From Porphyromonadaceae bacterium UBA4702 (lineage in GTDB: Bacteria > Bacteroidota > Bacteroidia > Bacteroidales > Muribaculaceae), in contig DHKE01000002.1 in NCBI GenBank assembly GCA_002404675.1, positions 1 through 18,525 of the forward strand: a stretch of DNA of 18,525 nucleotides, read 5' to 3'. Below, one piece after another: positions 1 through 7,844 of the stretch. Both the position numbers and the translations under genes were made by a program. Numbering within the stretch: position 1 is the stretch's first letter; each line of letters starts with the position of its first letter. Below the pieces are notes generated by a model. It saw only the letters and a list, made by a program, of their open reading frames with translations. It was not told where the DNA came from and ran no database searches.

Positions 1-138
1 TATCAACTGTCAAAAATGGGAATTTAATAAATTATCCCCGAAAATCAAATTGTTATCCGCACTTCAGTGCGCGGAGGTCATATCATTATTGAGCAAATGC
101 CTTTACTCCACCAAGGTGTCGCTCATTGGGCTTTGTTG

Positions 139-369
139 TTATCCTTCGCTTTGATTCGTGTCCGTGTCTTCGTCGTCAAATGGATTTAGGCTCTTCAGAC
201 ACATAGCTATAATCAGTCCGATTATGGGTAGAAAGAAAGCGAGGAAATAATAACCGGTTCCTCGACATTTGTCTCGTAAAATCTTGCATGCCCAAAGGAA
301 CTGAGCCAATACAGCCAAGTCAATTAAAACGTTGACGATATTCCAACGCTGTGCCATTGTTAGAAGCAT
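139..369 (-). CDS. Small two-helix membrane protein, function unknown
   Basis: This encodes 76 residues. Two hydrophobic segments (about residues 10-31 and 37-58) are joined by a short basic stretch (KILRDKCRG), and the C-terminus is acidic and polar (DDEDTDTNQSEG). That layout suggests a small inner-membrane protein with two helices. I do not recognise the family. The 'basic loop, then FLPIIGL' pattern is loosely like the PLDc_N type of two-helix domain, which is weak evidence. The ATG at 369 is preceded by an A-rich stretch, which suits Bacteroidota initiation; an in-frame ATG at 357 is the alternative. The reading frame is supported by a near-consensus promoter at 424-455, about 50 nt upstream of the start. 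The gene lies downstream of the lysine operon on the same strand, but it has its own promoter and is separated from the operon by a hairpin, so no link to lysine metabolism is implied. Confidence 0.6.
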   Translation of the reverse strand: MLLTMAQRWNIVNVLIDLAVLAQFLWACKILRDKCRGTGYYFLAFFLPIIGLIIAMCLKSLNPFDDEDTDTNQSEG

Positions 370-423
370 ATTTTTCTGGTTTTATCGGGCGGAGTTTTCG
401 GTCACCGCTATTGGTTTTGTTTG

Positions 424-455
424 CAAAGTTAGTGCTGAAGGATTGGATGTGCAAA
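424..455 (-). promoter_or_regulatory. Bacteroidota-type promoter for the small membrane protein
   Basis: On the minus strand the -33 element TTTG (452-455) is followed after 20 nt by the -7 element TAACTTTG (424-431), an exact match to TAnnTTTG. Transcription would start near 417, giving a leader of about 48 nt before the ATG at 369. Confidence 0.7.
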
Positions 456-512
456 CCGGTTGGTAATGTTTGTGATTATTTAGGGGGGGTAACATATCGG
501 AGGATATAACGA

Positions 513-538
513 GAGGGTGCGCTGGAAGGCGCACCCTC
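513..538 (-). terminator. Hairpin downstream of etfA, probable end of the lysine operon
   Basis: A perfect 10-bp GC-rich inverted repeat (GAGGGTGCGC / GCGCACCCTC) with a 6-nt loop begins 24 nt after the etfA stop. There is no clear T-tract on the minus strand, so it may act as a 3'-end stabiliser or a weak terminator rather than a classical intrinsic one. Confidence 0.55.
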
Positions 539-561
539 GTTGTGTGTGTATGGAGCGGGTA

Positions 562-1554
562 TCAGTGCTTGAGACGCTCGGTGAGCATGGGAACGATCTT
601 GTGGAGGTCGCCGACGATGCCGAGGTCTGCCACGCTGAAGATCGGGGCAAACTTGTCTTTGTTGACTGCGATGATGAACTCGGATTCTTCCATGCCGGCG
701 AGGTGCTGTATCGCGCCGGAGATGCCGAGTGCGAAGTATACGTCGGGACGCACGGTCTTGCCTGTCTGGCCTACCTGACGCTCGTGTCCGATGATGCCTG
801 CATCGACCATTGCGCGTGACGAGGACACTTCTGCGCCGATGGCGTCGGCGAGCTTGTGGAGGGTGTCGAAGCCTTCCTTGCTGCCTACGCCGCGACCGCC
901 GGAGACGAGTATTTTGGCATCGGCGATGTCAACGAGGTTCTTGGAGGCCTTGACGTGTTCCTTGACGCGGACGCGGAACTTGGCGGGGTTGAAGTCGATT
1001 TTGACCTGCTCGATCTCGCCTTTGCGGTTCTTGTCGGGCTGTGCCATGCGCATCACGCCGGGGCGGACGGTAGACATCTGCGGGCGGTGTTCGCGGCAGA
1101 CGATGGTTGCCATGAGGTTGCCGCCGAAGGCGGGGCGTGTCATCATCAGGTCGCGGTCGTCGGATATTTCGAGGCCTGTGCAGTCAGCTGTCAGGCCGGT
1201 GCCTACGCGGGCTGAGAGGCGCGGGCCGAGGTCGCGGCCTATTGTGGTTGCTCCGAAGAGGACGATTGCGGGCTTGCGCTCGCTGATGACCTGGTTTATG
1301 GCCTGTGCATAGGGCTCTGTGGTGTAGGCTTCGAGCTCGGGAGCGTCGATGACGAGGACGCGGTCTGCGCCGTACTCAACGCATTTCTGCGCCTGGTCTG
1401 TGAACTTGTAGCCAGGGAGTATGCCTACGACCTCCTCGCCGAGCTTGTCGGCGAGTTCGCGAGCCTTGCCCAATAATTCCAATGCCACGTTCTGGACAGT
1501 CCCTTCGCGCTGTTCGATAAATACGTAAACGCCTTTGAAATCAGATTTTTCCAT
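562..1554 (-). CDS. etfA: Electron transfer flavoprotein, alpha subunit
   Basis: This 330-residue protein is the large, FAD-binding subunit of the EtfAB heterodimer that exchanges electrons with the acyl-CoA dehydrogenase encoded two genes upstream. The N-terminal half is the ETF nucleotide-binding-like domain ([31 protein letters not shown] near residues 100-118). The C-terminal half carries the FAD site: [41 protein letters not shown] and the IAVNKD strand. Length and motif order are normal for EtfA. It is the last gene of the operon, 36 bp after etfB. With an EtfB of the clostridial butyryl-CoA dehydrogenase type next to it, a role in NADH-dependent crotonyl-CoA reduction coupled to ferredoxin reduction is likely but not proven by sequence. 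Confidence 0.96.
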   Translation of the reverse strand: MEKSDFKGVYVFIEQREGTVQNVALELLGKARELADKLGEEVVGILPGYKFTDQAQKCVEYGADRVLVIDAPELEAYTTEPYAQAINQVISERKPAIVLFGATTIGRDLGPRLSARVGTGLTADCTGLEISDDRDLMMTRPAFGGNLMATIVCREHRPQMSTVRPGVMRMAQPDKNRKGEIEQVKIDFNPAKFRVRVKEHVKASKNLVDIADAKILVSGGRGVGSKEGFDTLHKLADAIGAEVSSSRAMVDAGIIGHERQVGQTGKTVRPDVYFALGISGAIQHLAGMEESEFIIAVNKDKFAPIFSVADLGIVGDLHKIVPMLTERLKH

Positions 1555-1590
1555 TGTGAGTTATCTGTTAGATGTGTTATGGAATTATTG

Positions 1591-2373
1591 TCAGATGATG
1601 TATTTCTCTTTGAGCTTGGCGATGATGAGGTCCACAGCTTCCTGAGGCTCAACCTCGTAGAGCTGTCCGGGAGCCTTCATGCCCTTTGCAAACGACTTGG
1701 CAACACGTGTCGGAGAGCCGCCGAGGCCAATCTTGGCTGGGTCAACGTCGATGCTGTCGAAGTTCCACACCTCGATTTCGCGGTCGTAAGCCTCGACGAT
1801 GCCGCGCACTGACATGTAGCGGGGCTTCACGCCGGAGGCGAGGGCGGTGACGAGGCAGGGAGCGTCCACTTCCACAATCTGGTATCCGTCTTCGTCGGCT
1901 TTCTTGACGGTGAATGTCTTCTTGCCGTCATATTCGAGCTGCTCGGCGTATGTGACCTGGGGCAGGTCGAGGTGCTCTGCTATCTGCGGGCCGACCTGCG
2001 CTGTGTCACCGTCGATGGCCTGGCGGCCTGTGATGATGATGTCGTAGTCGAGCTTGCGGAGTGCGGCGGCGATTGTGTTGGAAGTCGCCAGCGTGTCAGC
2101 GCCGCCGAACTTGCGGTCGCTCAGCAGGATAGCGCGGTCTACGCCCATGGCGTATGCTTCACGCAGTATCTCTTCAGCCTGGGGCGGGCCCATGGTGATG
2201 ACAGTGACGTGTGCGCCGTACTGGTCTTTCATGCGCAGCGCAAACTCGAGGCCACCCTTGTCGTCGGGGTTCATAATGCTCGGCACACCATCGCGGATGA
2301 GCGTGCCCTTGACCGGGTCGAGCTTGATTTCCGTGGTGTCCGGAACTTGCTTAATGCATACTACTATATTCAT
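1591..2373 (-). CDS. etfB: Electron transfer flavoprotein, beta subunit (clostridial Bcd-associated type)
   Basis: This 260-residue small ETF subunit starts MNIVVCIKQVPDT and contains the family blocks DGVPSIMNPDD, VITMGPPQAEEILREAYAMG, LLSDRKFGGADTLATS and ITGRQAIDGDTAQVGPQIAEHL. These read like the EtfB proteins partnered with clostridial butyryl-CoA dehydrogenase, in which an extra FAD on this subunit receives hydride from NADH and splits the electrons between crotonyl-CoA and ferredoxin. In mitochondrial-type ETF the equivalent site holds AMP. The gene lies 13 bp after bcd and 36 bp before etfA. The ETF identity is certain; the bifurcating behaviour is inferred from resemblance and pathway context. 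Confidence 0.96.
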   Translation of the reverse strand: MNIVVCIKQVPDTTEIKLDPVKGTLIRDGVPSIMNPDDKGGLEFALRMKDQYGAHVTVITMGPPQAEEILREAYAMGVDRAILLSDRKFGGADTLATSNTIAAALRKLDYDIIITGRQAIDGDTAQVGPQIAEHLDLPQVTYAEQLEYDGKKTFTVKKADEDGYQIVEVDAPCLVTALASGVKPRYMSVRGIVEAYDREIEVWNFDSIDVDPAKIGLGGSPTRVAKSFAKGMKAPGQLYEVEPQEAVDLIIAKLKEKYII

Positions 2374-2386
2374 GAGTGTGAGATTT

Positions 2387-3526
2387 TTACTTGAACAATT
2401 GACCTGCGATTACCATTCTCTGTACTTCGGATGTTCCCTCGTAGATTTCCGTAATCTTGGCGTCGCGCATCATTCGCTCCACGGGGTACTCGCGAGTGTA
2501 GCCGTAGCCGCCGTGGTACTGGACGGCCTTTGTGGTCATCTCCATTGCGGTCTCTGCGGCAAACAGTTTCGCCATTGCAGCGTCTGCGCTGTAGGGCACC
2601 TTGCCGTCTTTCTTCCACGCGGCCTTGCGCACCAGGAGGCGTGAGGCCTCTATGCGCGTCTGCATGTCGGCGAGCTGGAACTGCATGTTCTGGAACTTGC
2701 AGAGGGGCTTGCCGAACTGCTTGCGCTCCTTGGTGTACTTGACGGTCTCGTCCATTGCGCCCTGTGCGATGCCGAGAGCCTGCGATGCGATGCCGATGCG
2801 GCCGCCGTCGAGGGTCTTCATGGCGATGCTGAAGCCCTTGCCCTCCTTGCCGAGCAGGTTCTCTGCCGGAACGATGCAGTTCTCCATGATAAGCTCGCAG
2901 GTGGCAGAGCCGCGGATGCCCATCTTCTTCTCCTTCTTGCCGACGGAGAATCCGGGGAAGCTTTTCTCGACTATGAATGCGGAGATGCCGCGAGTGCCCT
3001 GTGACTTGTCGGTCATGGCCATGATGATGTACACGTCGGCATACTCGGCGTTGGTGATGAATATTTTCGAACCGTTCAGGACATAGTGGTCGCCCTCCTT
3101 GACAGCGAAAGTCTGCTGTGCGGAAGCGTCAGTTCCGGCGTTAGGCTCTGTCAGGCCGAATGCGCCGATCCACTCGCCTGTGGCGAGCTTGGGGAGGTAT
3201 TTCATCTTCTGCTCCTCTGTGCCGTGTTCCATGATGGGGGCGCAGCAGAGTGAGGTGTGTGCGGAGACGATAACGCCTGTTGTGGCGCATACGCGGGAGA
3301 GTTCCTCGACGGCCATTGTGTAGAGGATGTTGTTGCCTCCGGCGCCGCCGTACTCCTTGGGGACGGGTATGCCCATGATGCCCAGGGGACCCATCTTGCG
3401 TACAGTCTCAATGGGGAAACGCTCCTCCTCGTCGACTTCGGCGGCGAGGGGTTTCACCTCTTTCTCGGCAAACTCCCTGATCATGTTCAGGAAGAGCTGC
3501 TCTTTCTTAGATATGCTGAAATCCAT
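2387..3526 (-). CDS. bcd: Short-chain acyl-CoA (butyryl-CoA) dehydrogenase
   Basis: This 379-residue FAD enzyme of the acyl-CoA dehydrogenase family would reduce crotonyl-CoA to butyryl-CoA, using electrons from the EtfAB encoded directly downstream. Visible features are an alpha-helical N-terminus (residues 1-120), the central FAD/substrate region (GAFGLTEPNAGTDASAQQT, FITNAEYADVYI), RKQFGKPL near residue 270, the QYHGGYGYTREYPVERMMRDAKI block, and TEIYEGTSEVQRMVI. Glu363 in YEGT is the expected catalytic base. The length is typical of Bcd/SCAD. The gene sits 42 bp after the thiolase gene and 13 bp before etfB. Substrate choice is inferred from context, because Kal from the same operon produces crotonyl-CoA; the sequence alone would only say short-chain acyl-CoA dehydrogenase. 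Confidence 0.93.
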   Translation of the reverse strand: MDFSISKKEQLFLNMIREFAEKEVKPLAAEVDEEERFPIETVRKMGPLGIMGIPVPKEYGGAGGNNILYTMAVEELSRVCATTGVIVSAHTSLCCAPIMEHGTEEQKMKYLPKLATGEWIGAFGLTEPNAGTDASAQQTFAVKEGDHYVLNGSKIFITNAEYADVYIIMAMTDKSQGTRGISAFIVEKSFPGFSVGKKEKKMGIRGSATCELIMENCIVPAENLLGKEGKGFSIAMKTLDGGRIGIASQALGIAQGAMDETVKYTKERKQFGKPLCKFQNMQFQLADMQTRIEASRLLVRKAAWKKDGKVPYSADAAMAKLFAAETAMEMTTKAVQYHGGYGYTREYPVERMMRDAKITEIYEGTSEVQRMVIAGQLFK

Positions 3527-3568
3527 TTTGTTGTCTTTGATGGTTGTGTGATGGCATGAGAGCCTGTG

Positions 3569-4771
3569 TCAACATTCGCGGAGGATGATAGCCGTGCCCA
3601 TGCCGCCTCCGATGCAGAGCGAAGCGAGGCCGTAGTGAGCCTTGGCTGCTTTCATCTCATGCACGAGTGTCACGATGATGCGGTTGCCGGATGCGCCGAT
3701 GGGGTGTCCCAGGGCGATTGCGCCGCCGTTGGGGTTGGTGTGTTCGGAGATCCATTCGCGTGTTACGTGGTGCTCCTTGACGAGTTCGTGTATCACGCCG
3801 AGCGACTGTGCTGCGAAGGCCTCGTTGAGCTCGATTACATCCATGTCCTTGAGCTCGAGGTTTGCATTCTTGAGGGCCATGCGGATCGCGGGTACGGGGC
3901 CCATGCCCATGTATGCGGGGTCGACGCCGCCCTGGCCGATGCCTATGATTTCGCACATCGGGGTGAGGTTGTATTTGTTGACAGCCTCTTCGGAAGCGAT
4001 AAGCACGAATGATGCGCCGTCGTTGATGCCCGATGCGTTGCCGGCAGTCACTGTGCCGTCCTTCTTGAACGCGGGGCGGAGCTTGGCGAGCTTCTCTGCG
4101 GAAGTGGTGCGGTTTGGGAACTCGTCAGTGTCAAACACCTTGATTTCCTTGCGGTCGCGGTACTCTACGGGCACGATTTCCTCCTTGAAGCGGCCGCCGT
4201 CGATAGCTGCGATAGCGCGGTGCTGTGACTCGAGGGCGAACTCGTCCTGTTCCTCGCGGGTGATGTTGTATTTCTCGGCGATGTTTTCGGCGGTGAGGCC
4301 CATGTGGATGTTCTCGAAGGCGTCAGTGAGGCCGTCATGCACCATGTGGTCGATGGCAGTCACCGGTCCCATGCGGTGTCCGTCGCGCACGCCGCCGGGG
4401 AGGACGTAGCCCGCGCCCGACATAGACTCTGCGCCGCCGGCGAGAACCACATTTGCAAAGCCTGACTTGATGGCGGTCACGGCGTTGAGGACAGCCTTCA
4501 TGCCGCTGCCGCATATCATGTTGATGCCGTAAGCGGGCACTTCATTGGGTATGCCGCCCTTGATGGCGCACTGGCGGGCCACGCCCTGGCCCTGACCTGC
4601 AGAGAGGACGTTGCCGACGATAACCTCATCGATTATAGAGGGGTCAATCTTGGTCTCCTCGAGGATGTTCTTGATCACTGTCGAGCCGAGAATGGCTACG
4701 GGTATAGAGGTGGCAGATCCGAGGAACTTGCCGATTGCTGTGCGTTTCGCAGCTACGATGTATGTTTTCAT
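3569..4771 (-). CDS. Acetyl-CoA C-acetyltransferase (thiolase)
   Basis: This 400-residue thiolase has the complete catalytic set: nucleophilic Cys87 in NMICGSGMKAV, the NEAFAAQ loop, His356 in GHPIGASG and Cys386 in CIGGGMG. In this operon it most likely runs in the degradative direction, cleaving acetoacetyl-CoA with CoA to two acetyl-CoA. One of these replaces the acetyl-CoA consumed by Kce and the other is available for acetate and ATP formation. Its start overlaps the stop of the CoA-transferase beta subunit by 4 bp (ATGA), so the two are probably translationally coupled, which fits consecutive steps. A gene name such as atoB or thlA would suit; I give none because the family label does not separate them. 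Confidence 0.94.
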   Translation of the reverse strand: MKTYIVAAKRTAIGKFLGSATSIPVAILGSTVIKNILEETKIDPSIIDEVIVGNVLSAGQGQGVARQCAIKGGIPNEVPAYGINMICGSGMKAVLNAVTAIKSGFANVVLAGGAESMSGAGYVLPGGVRDGHRMGPVTAIDHMVHDGLTDAFENIHMGLTAENIAEKYNITREEQDEFALESQHRAIAAIDGGRFKEEIVPVEYRDRKEIKVFDTDEFPNRTTSAEKLAKLRPAFKKDGTVTAGNASGINDGASFVLIASEEAVNKYNLTPMCEIIGIGQGGVDPAYMGMGPVPAIRMALKNANLELKDMDVIELNEAFAAQSLGVIHELVKEHHVTREWISEHTNPNGGAIALGHPIGASGNRIIVTLVHEMKAAKAHYGLASLCIGGGMGTAIILREC

Positions 4772-5430
4772 GCCTGTGTCATCGGTTTGAGGTTGTCAGA
4801 AATGATAAGGTCGCAACCTGTTGCTTCCTTGATTTGGTCGAGAGTGAACTCGGGGTTGTATTCCGTCAGTTCGAGGCCTTTGGGAGTGACCATCATTACG
4901 CCCATTTCGGTGATGATCATGTTGACCGCATGGGCAGCGGTGAGGGGGAGAGTACACTCCTTGAGAATCTTGTGGTTGCCCTTGGCAGTGTGTTCCATGG
5001 CGAGGATAACGCGGCGTGCGCCGGCGAGCAGGTCCATTGCGCCGCCCATTCCCGGGGTCTTCTTGCCGGGTATGCACCAGTTTGCCAGGTTGCCCTGTTC
5101 GTCAGTCTGGAGCGCGCCGAGGATAGTTACATCGACGTGACCGCCGCGCACATACCCGAATGAGGTTGCGCTGTCGAAGAGGCTCGCGCCCGGCTGCATC
5201 GAGGTGAACGCGCCGCCGGCATCAGTCAGCTCGGGGTCACCCTCGCCTTCTGCGGGCTTTGCGCCCATGCCCAGCAGTCCGTTCTCCGAGTGGAGGGTGA
5301 CATGCACGCCCTCCGGCAGGAACGCCGGAATGAGTGTGGGCAAGCCTATTCCCAGATTTACCACATATCCGTCATGCAGCTCGCGGGCTGCACGGCGTGC
5401 GATAGTCTCTCTGATTTGTTGTTTGTCCAT
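4768..5430 (-). CDS. atoA: Butyryl-CoA:acetoacetate CoA-transferase, beta subunit
   Basis: This 220-residue protein is the B (beta) subunit of a family I CoA-transferase. The catalytic glutamate is Glu49 in the HSENGLLGMG motif. Further family blocks are GYVVNLGIGLPTL, GGHVDVTILGALQTD, WCIPGKKTPGMGGAMDL and the C-terminal LELTEYNPEFTLDQIKEATG. Together with the alpha subunit encoded at the far end of the same operon (14043-14690), it would transfer CoA from butyryl-CoA to acetoacetate, giving butyrate and acetoacetyl-CoA. The gene follows kamE by 45 bp and overlaps the thiolase start by 4 bp. The distance from its partner subunit is unusual, because the two are normally adjacent. The exact acyl substrate is inferred from the operon. 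Confidence 0.93.
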   Translation of the reverse strand: MDKQQIRETIARRAARELHDGYVVNLGIGLPTLIPAFLPEGVHVTLHSENGLLGMGAKPAEGEGDPELTDAGGAFTSMQPGASLFDSATSFGYVRGGHVDVTILGALQTDEQGNLANWCIPGKKTPGMGGAMDLLAGARRVILAMEHTAKGNHKILKECTLPLTAAHAVNMIITEMGVMMVTPKGLELTEYNPEFTLDQIKEATGCDLIISDNLKPMTQA

Positions 5431-5475
5431 ATTGCTTATGATATTAGATTTTACATTGTTGACGTATGGAGAGTG

Positions 5476-6264
5476 TCATTTCGGGTGGCGTCGCACATAC
5501 TCCTGGGCGACGTATGAAGCCACGTCGTCGGCGTATGTGTTCATGCCGAAGCCGGCATCGTAGCCGAGCTCCTTGGCGAGTTCGTGCGAGATGCGCGGGC
5601 CGCCGCAGACGAGTATGATCTTGTCGCGCAGTCCCTCGGCCTCGAGCATCTCGACCAGCTCAAGCATGTTCTTGATATGCACGTCCTTCTGTGTGACTGT
5701 CTGCGAGACGAGCAGCGCGTCGGCGTGCAGCTCGATGCCCTTGGCGATGAACTCGTCGTTGGGCACCTGGCTGCCGAGGTTGTGGGCCTCGATCATGTCG
5801 TAGCGCTCCAGGCCGTAGTGGCCGGCAAAACCCTTCATGTTCATGATGGCGTCGATGCCGACGGTGTGCGCGTCGGTGCCGGTGCTTGCCCCGACCATGA
5901 CGAGGGGGCGGCCGATGTTCTCGCGTATGTATTCGTCACACTCGTGCATGTCCCATTTCACGCCCTCCACCTTGGGGACATGGATGTCGGTATAGTCGAT
6001 GGTGTGCGTGCAGCTGCCGTAGCAGTTGAAGAAGGTGTAGCCCTCGGTCAGTTCCTTGTGAAATACGACCAGAGGGTTCTCGAAGCCCATTTTCTTGAGG
6101 AGCTGCTTGGCAGCCTCGATGGCCTCGTCGCCGGCAGGGACGGGGAGCGTGAAGCTCAGCTGCGTCTTGCCGTCGTTCATTGTGTCGCCGTATGGCTTGA
6201 TCTTTTTGAGGTCAAGCGTCTTGTCGAAATCTTGTTTTTCGGTTGAATAAAGTCCTCCACTCAT
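5476..6264 (-). CDS. kamE: Beta-lysine 5,6-aminomutase, beta (B12-binding) subunit
   Basis: This 262-residue cobalamin-binding subunit belongs to the adenosylcobalamin- and PLP-dependent aminomutase that moves the terminal amino group of beta-lysine to carbon 5, giving 3,5-diaminohexanoate. The base-off B12 motif DxHxxG is present as DAHTVG (131-136), with His133 the expected cobalt ligand. Lys144 in NMKG stands at the position I recall for the PLP-Schiff-base lysine in the Clostridium sticklandii enzyme. The Rossmann-like C-terminal half has SQTVTQKDVHIKN and LVCGGPRIS. The N-terminal 100 residues form the dimerisation and PLP region typical of the family. The gene lies 8 bp after kamD, in the usual alpha-beta order. 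Confidence 0.96.
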   Translation of the reverse strand: MSGGLYSTEKQDFDKTLDLKKIKPYGDTMNDGKTQLSFTLPVPAGDEAIEAAKQLLKKMGFENPLVVFHKELTEGYTFFNCYGSCTHTIDYTDIHVPKVEGVKWDMHECDEYIRENIGRPLVMVGASTGTDAHTVGIDAIMNMKGFAGHYGLERYDMIEAHNLGSQVPNDEFIAKGIELHADALLVSQTVTQKDVHIKNMLELVEMLEAEGLRDKIILVCGGPRISHELAKELGYDAGFGMNTYADDVASYVAQEYVRRHPK

Positions 6265-6272
6265 GGTCGCAA

Positions 6273-7829
6273 TCAGTTATGGTTAATCATTAACTCGATG
6301 AACGGGTTGTAATAGTTTGTCCCCTTGGGGGCAACGCCGTCGAGGCCCTTGCCGCCGTTCTTGGGGCGTTTCACGTCGGCGAAAATGCCTTTCTCGAGGG
6401 CGGTGAACAGCCCCTCGCGCTCGATGTTCTCGAGCAGGCTTGTGGCCTTGTCGAGCACCTCCTTGGCGCGGTTCTGTATCATGCCGTCCTTCTTGAACTC
6501 CACTTCCTCGCCGATGCTCTTCATGTTGCCGAAAATGTACTTGGCATTTTCGATGGAGAGGTAGCGGTCAGACATGAATGGGGTGTGGATAGCCTCTGTG
6601 GGCATGCCGAGGAGCTGAATGCCCTGGTGTGTCCAGATGCCGATCATGTTGAAGAGCGCGTCCTGGATATGTCCTCTGAAAATGTTGCCGGTCATGAACT
6701 TGGTCGGCGGCATATACTTGAGTGTGGCTTTCGGGAAAATTTCGCGTATCATCTGCGCCTGTGCCAGCTCGAGGAGGAAGCCGTTTTCGAGCATCGGGTC
6801 CATCTCGAAGGCGTGTCCGAGGCCCATCTGCTCCTCCTTCAGCCCGGCCATGAGGGCGAACTGCTCGTTGATGAGGTCGGAGGCGAGCACGGTGTGCGCC
6901 TCCTCGACAGCGTCGGCGGTGGTGAGGTAGTTGTCCTCGCCGGTGTTTATGATAACGCCGGCAAATCCGTTTATGACACGGGACATGAACTGGTCAACGA
7001 GCGTGCGCTGCATGTTGATGTCGCGGAAGAGGATGCCGTACAGCGCGTCGTTTAGCATCACGTCAAGGCCTTCGAGCGCGCCCATGGCTGCAATCTCGGG
7101 CATACAGAGGCCGGAGCAGTAGTTGCAGAGGCGTATGTAGCGGCCTACTTCCTCGCCTACTTCGTCCAGCGCCTTGCGCATGATGCGGAAGTTCTCCTGT
7201 GTGGCGAAAGTGCCGCCGAAGCCTTCTGTGGTCGCGCCGTAGGGGACATAGTCGAGGAGGCTCTGGCCGGTGGTGCGTATCACGGCAATCACGTCCGCTC
7301 CCTGACGGGCTGCGGCCTGTGCCTGGACTACGTCCTCGTAGATGTTGCCGGTGGCGACGATTACATACAGGTACGGCTTGGGGCCTTCGCCGAGCGTCTT
7401 GAGGTAGTTCTCCTTCTTGGCACGTCGGTCGCTGATGCGCTTGATGGAAGCGTCGATAAACGGCTGGAGTGCGTCATGTATCTCGTCTGCGCTGTGCTGC
7501 GGCAGCGTGGTGAGGTCCAGTTCGCCGGCGGAGACACTCTCTGCAACCTGCTGCGGCGTTTTGCCGGTTTCGGCTATGGCGTTGCCGAGGTAGAAAAGGA
7601 TGCCCTGTCCGAGCACGCCCTTTTCCTGGAGGCTGGACACGAGGACATTGGGCAGGGGTACGGTGTTCTCGTCGACGCCGTCGATGCCCAGCAAACGGCA
7701 CAGTGTGCGTTCTACCGCCACTGTAGTATACTGCTCCACGAAAGACTGCACATCGACAGCGATGTTTCGCGCCACGTCCTTGGCGTGGGCTACCTTGGTG
7801 AAGTCAAGTCCTAATTTACTCTTTTGCAT
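6273..7829 (-). CDS. kamD: Beta-lysine 5,6-aminomutase, alpha subunit
   Basis: This 518-residue large subunit is the TIM-barrel catalytic partner of KamE. It holds adenosylcobalamin and most of the PLP and substrate contacts. Recognisable blocks are the N-terminal GLDFTKVAHAKDVA, the RRAKKENYLKTLGEGPKP linker, VIRTTGQSLLDYVPYGATTEG (about 183-203), LCNYCSGLCMPEIAAMGALEG (234-254), LNDALYGILFRDINMQRT and INTGEDNYLTTADAV. Residues Arg185, Ser190, Ser239 and Asp299 are each one position later than contacts I recall for the C. sticklandii enzyme, so the active site appears intact. Length is normal. The gene lies 15 bp after kamC and 8 bp before kamE. Confidence 0.95.
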   Translation of the reverse strand: MQKSKLGLDFTKVAHAKDVARNIAVDVQSFVEQYTTVAVERTLCRLLGIDGVDENTVPLPNVLVSSLQEKGVLGQGILFYLGNAIAETGKTPQQVAESVSAGELDLTTLPQHSADEIHDALQPFIDASIKRISDRRAKKENYLKTLGEGPKPYLYVIVATGNIYEDVVQAQAAARQGADVIAVIRTTGQSLLDYVPYGATTEGFGGTFATQENFRIMRKALDEVGEEVGRYIRLCNYCSGLCMPEIAAMGALEGLDVMLNDALYGILFRDINMQRTLVDQFMSRVINGFAGVIINTGEDNYLTTADAVEEAHTVLASDLINEQFALMAGLKEEQMGLGHAFEMDPMLENGFLLELAQAQMIREIFPKATLKYMPPTKFMTGNIFRGHIQDALFNMIGIWTHQGIQLLGMPTEAIHTPFMSDRYLSIENAKYIFGNMKSIGEEVEFKKDGMIQNRAKEVLDKATSLLENIEREGLFTALEKGIFADVKRPKNGGKGLDGVAPKGTNYYNPFIELMINHN

Positions 7830-7844
7830 ATCTTGACAGTGATG

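Noticed and set aside
58-71. CGCAC/GTGCG hairpin near the left end
   Set aside because: The stem is only 5 bp with no T-tract; it could be the end of the small membrane protein transcript but is too weak to call.
517-1312. Several plus-strand reading frames opposite etfA
   Set aside because: They are antisense shadows of a high-GC gene; they share its codon periodicity, have no family resemblance and lack plus-strand promoters.
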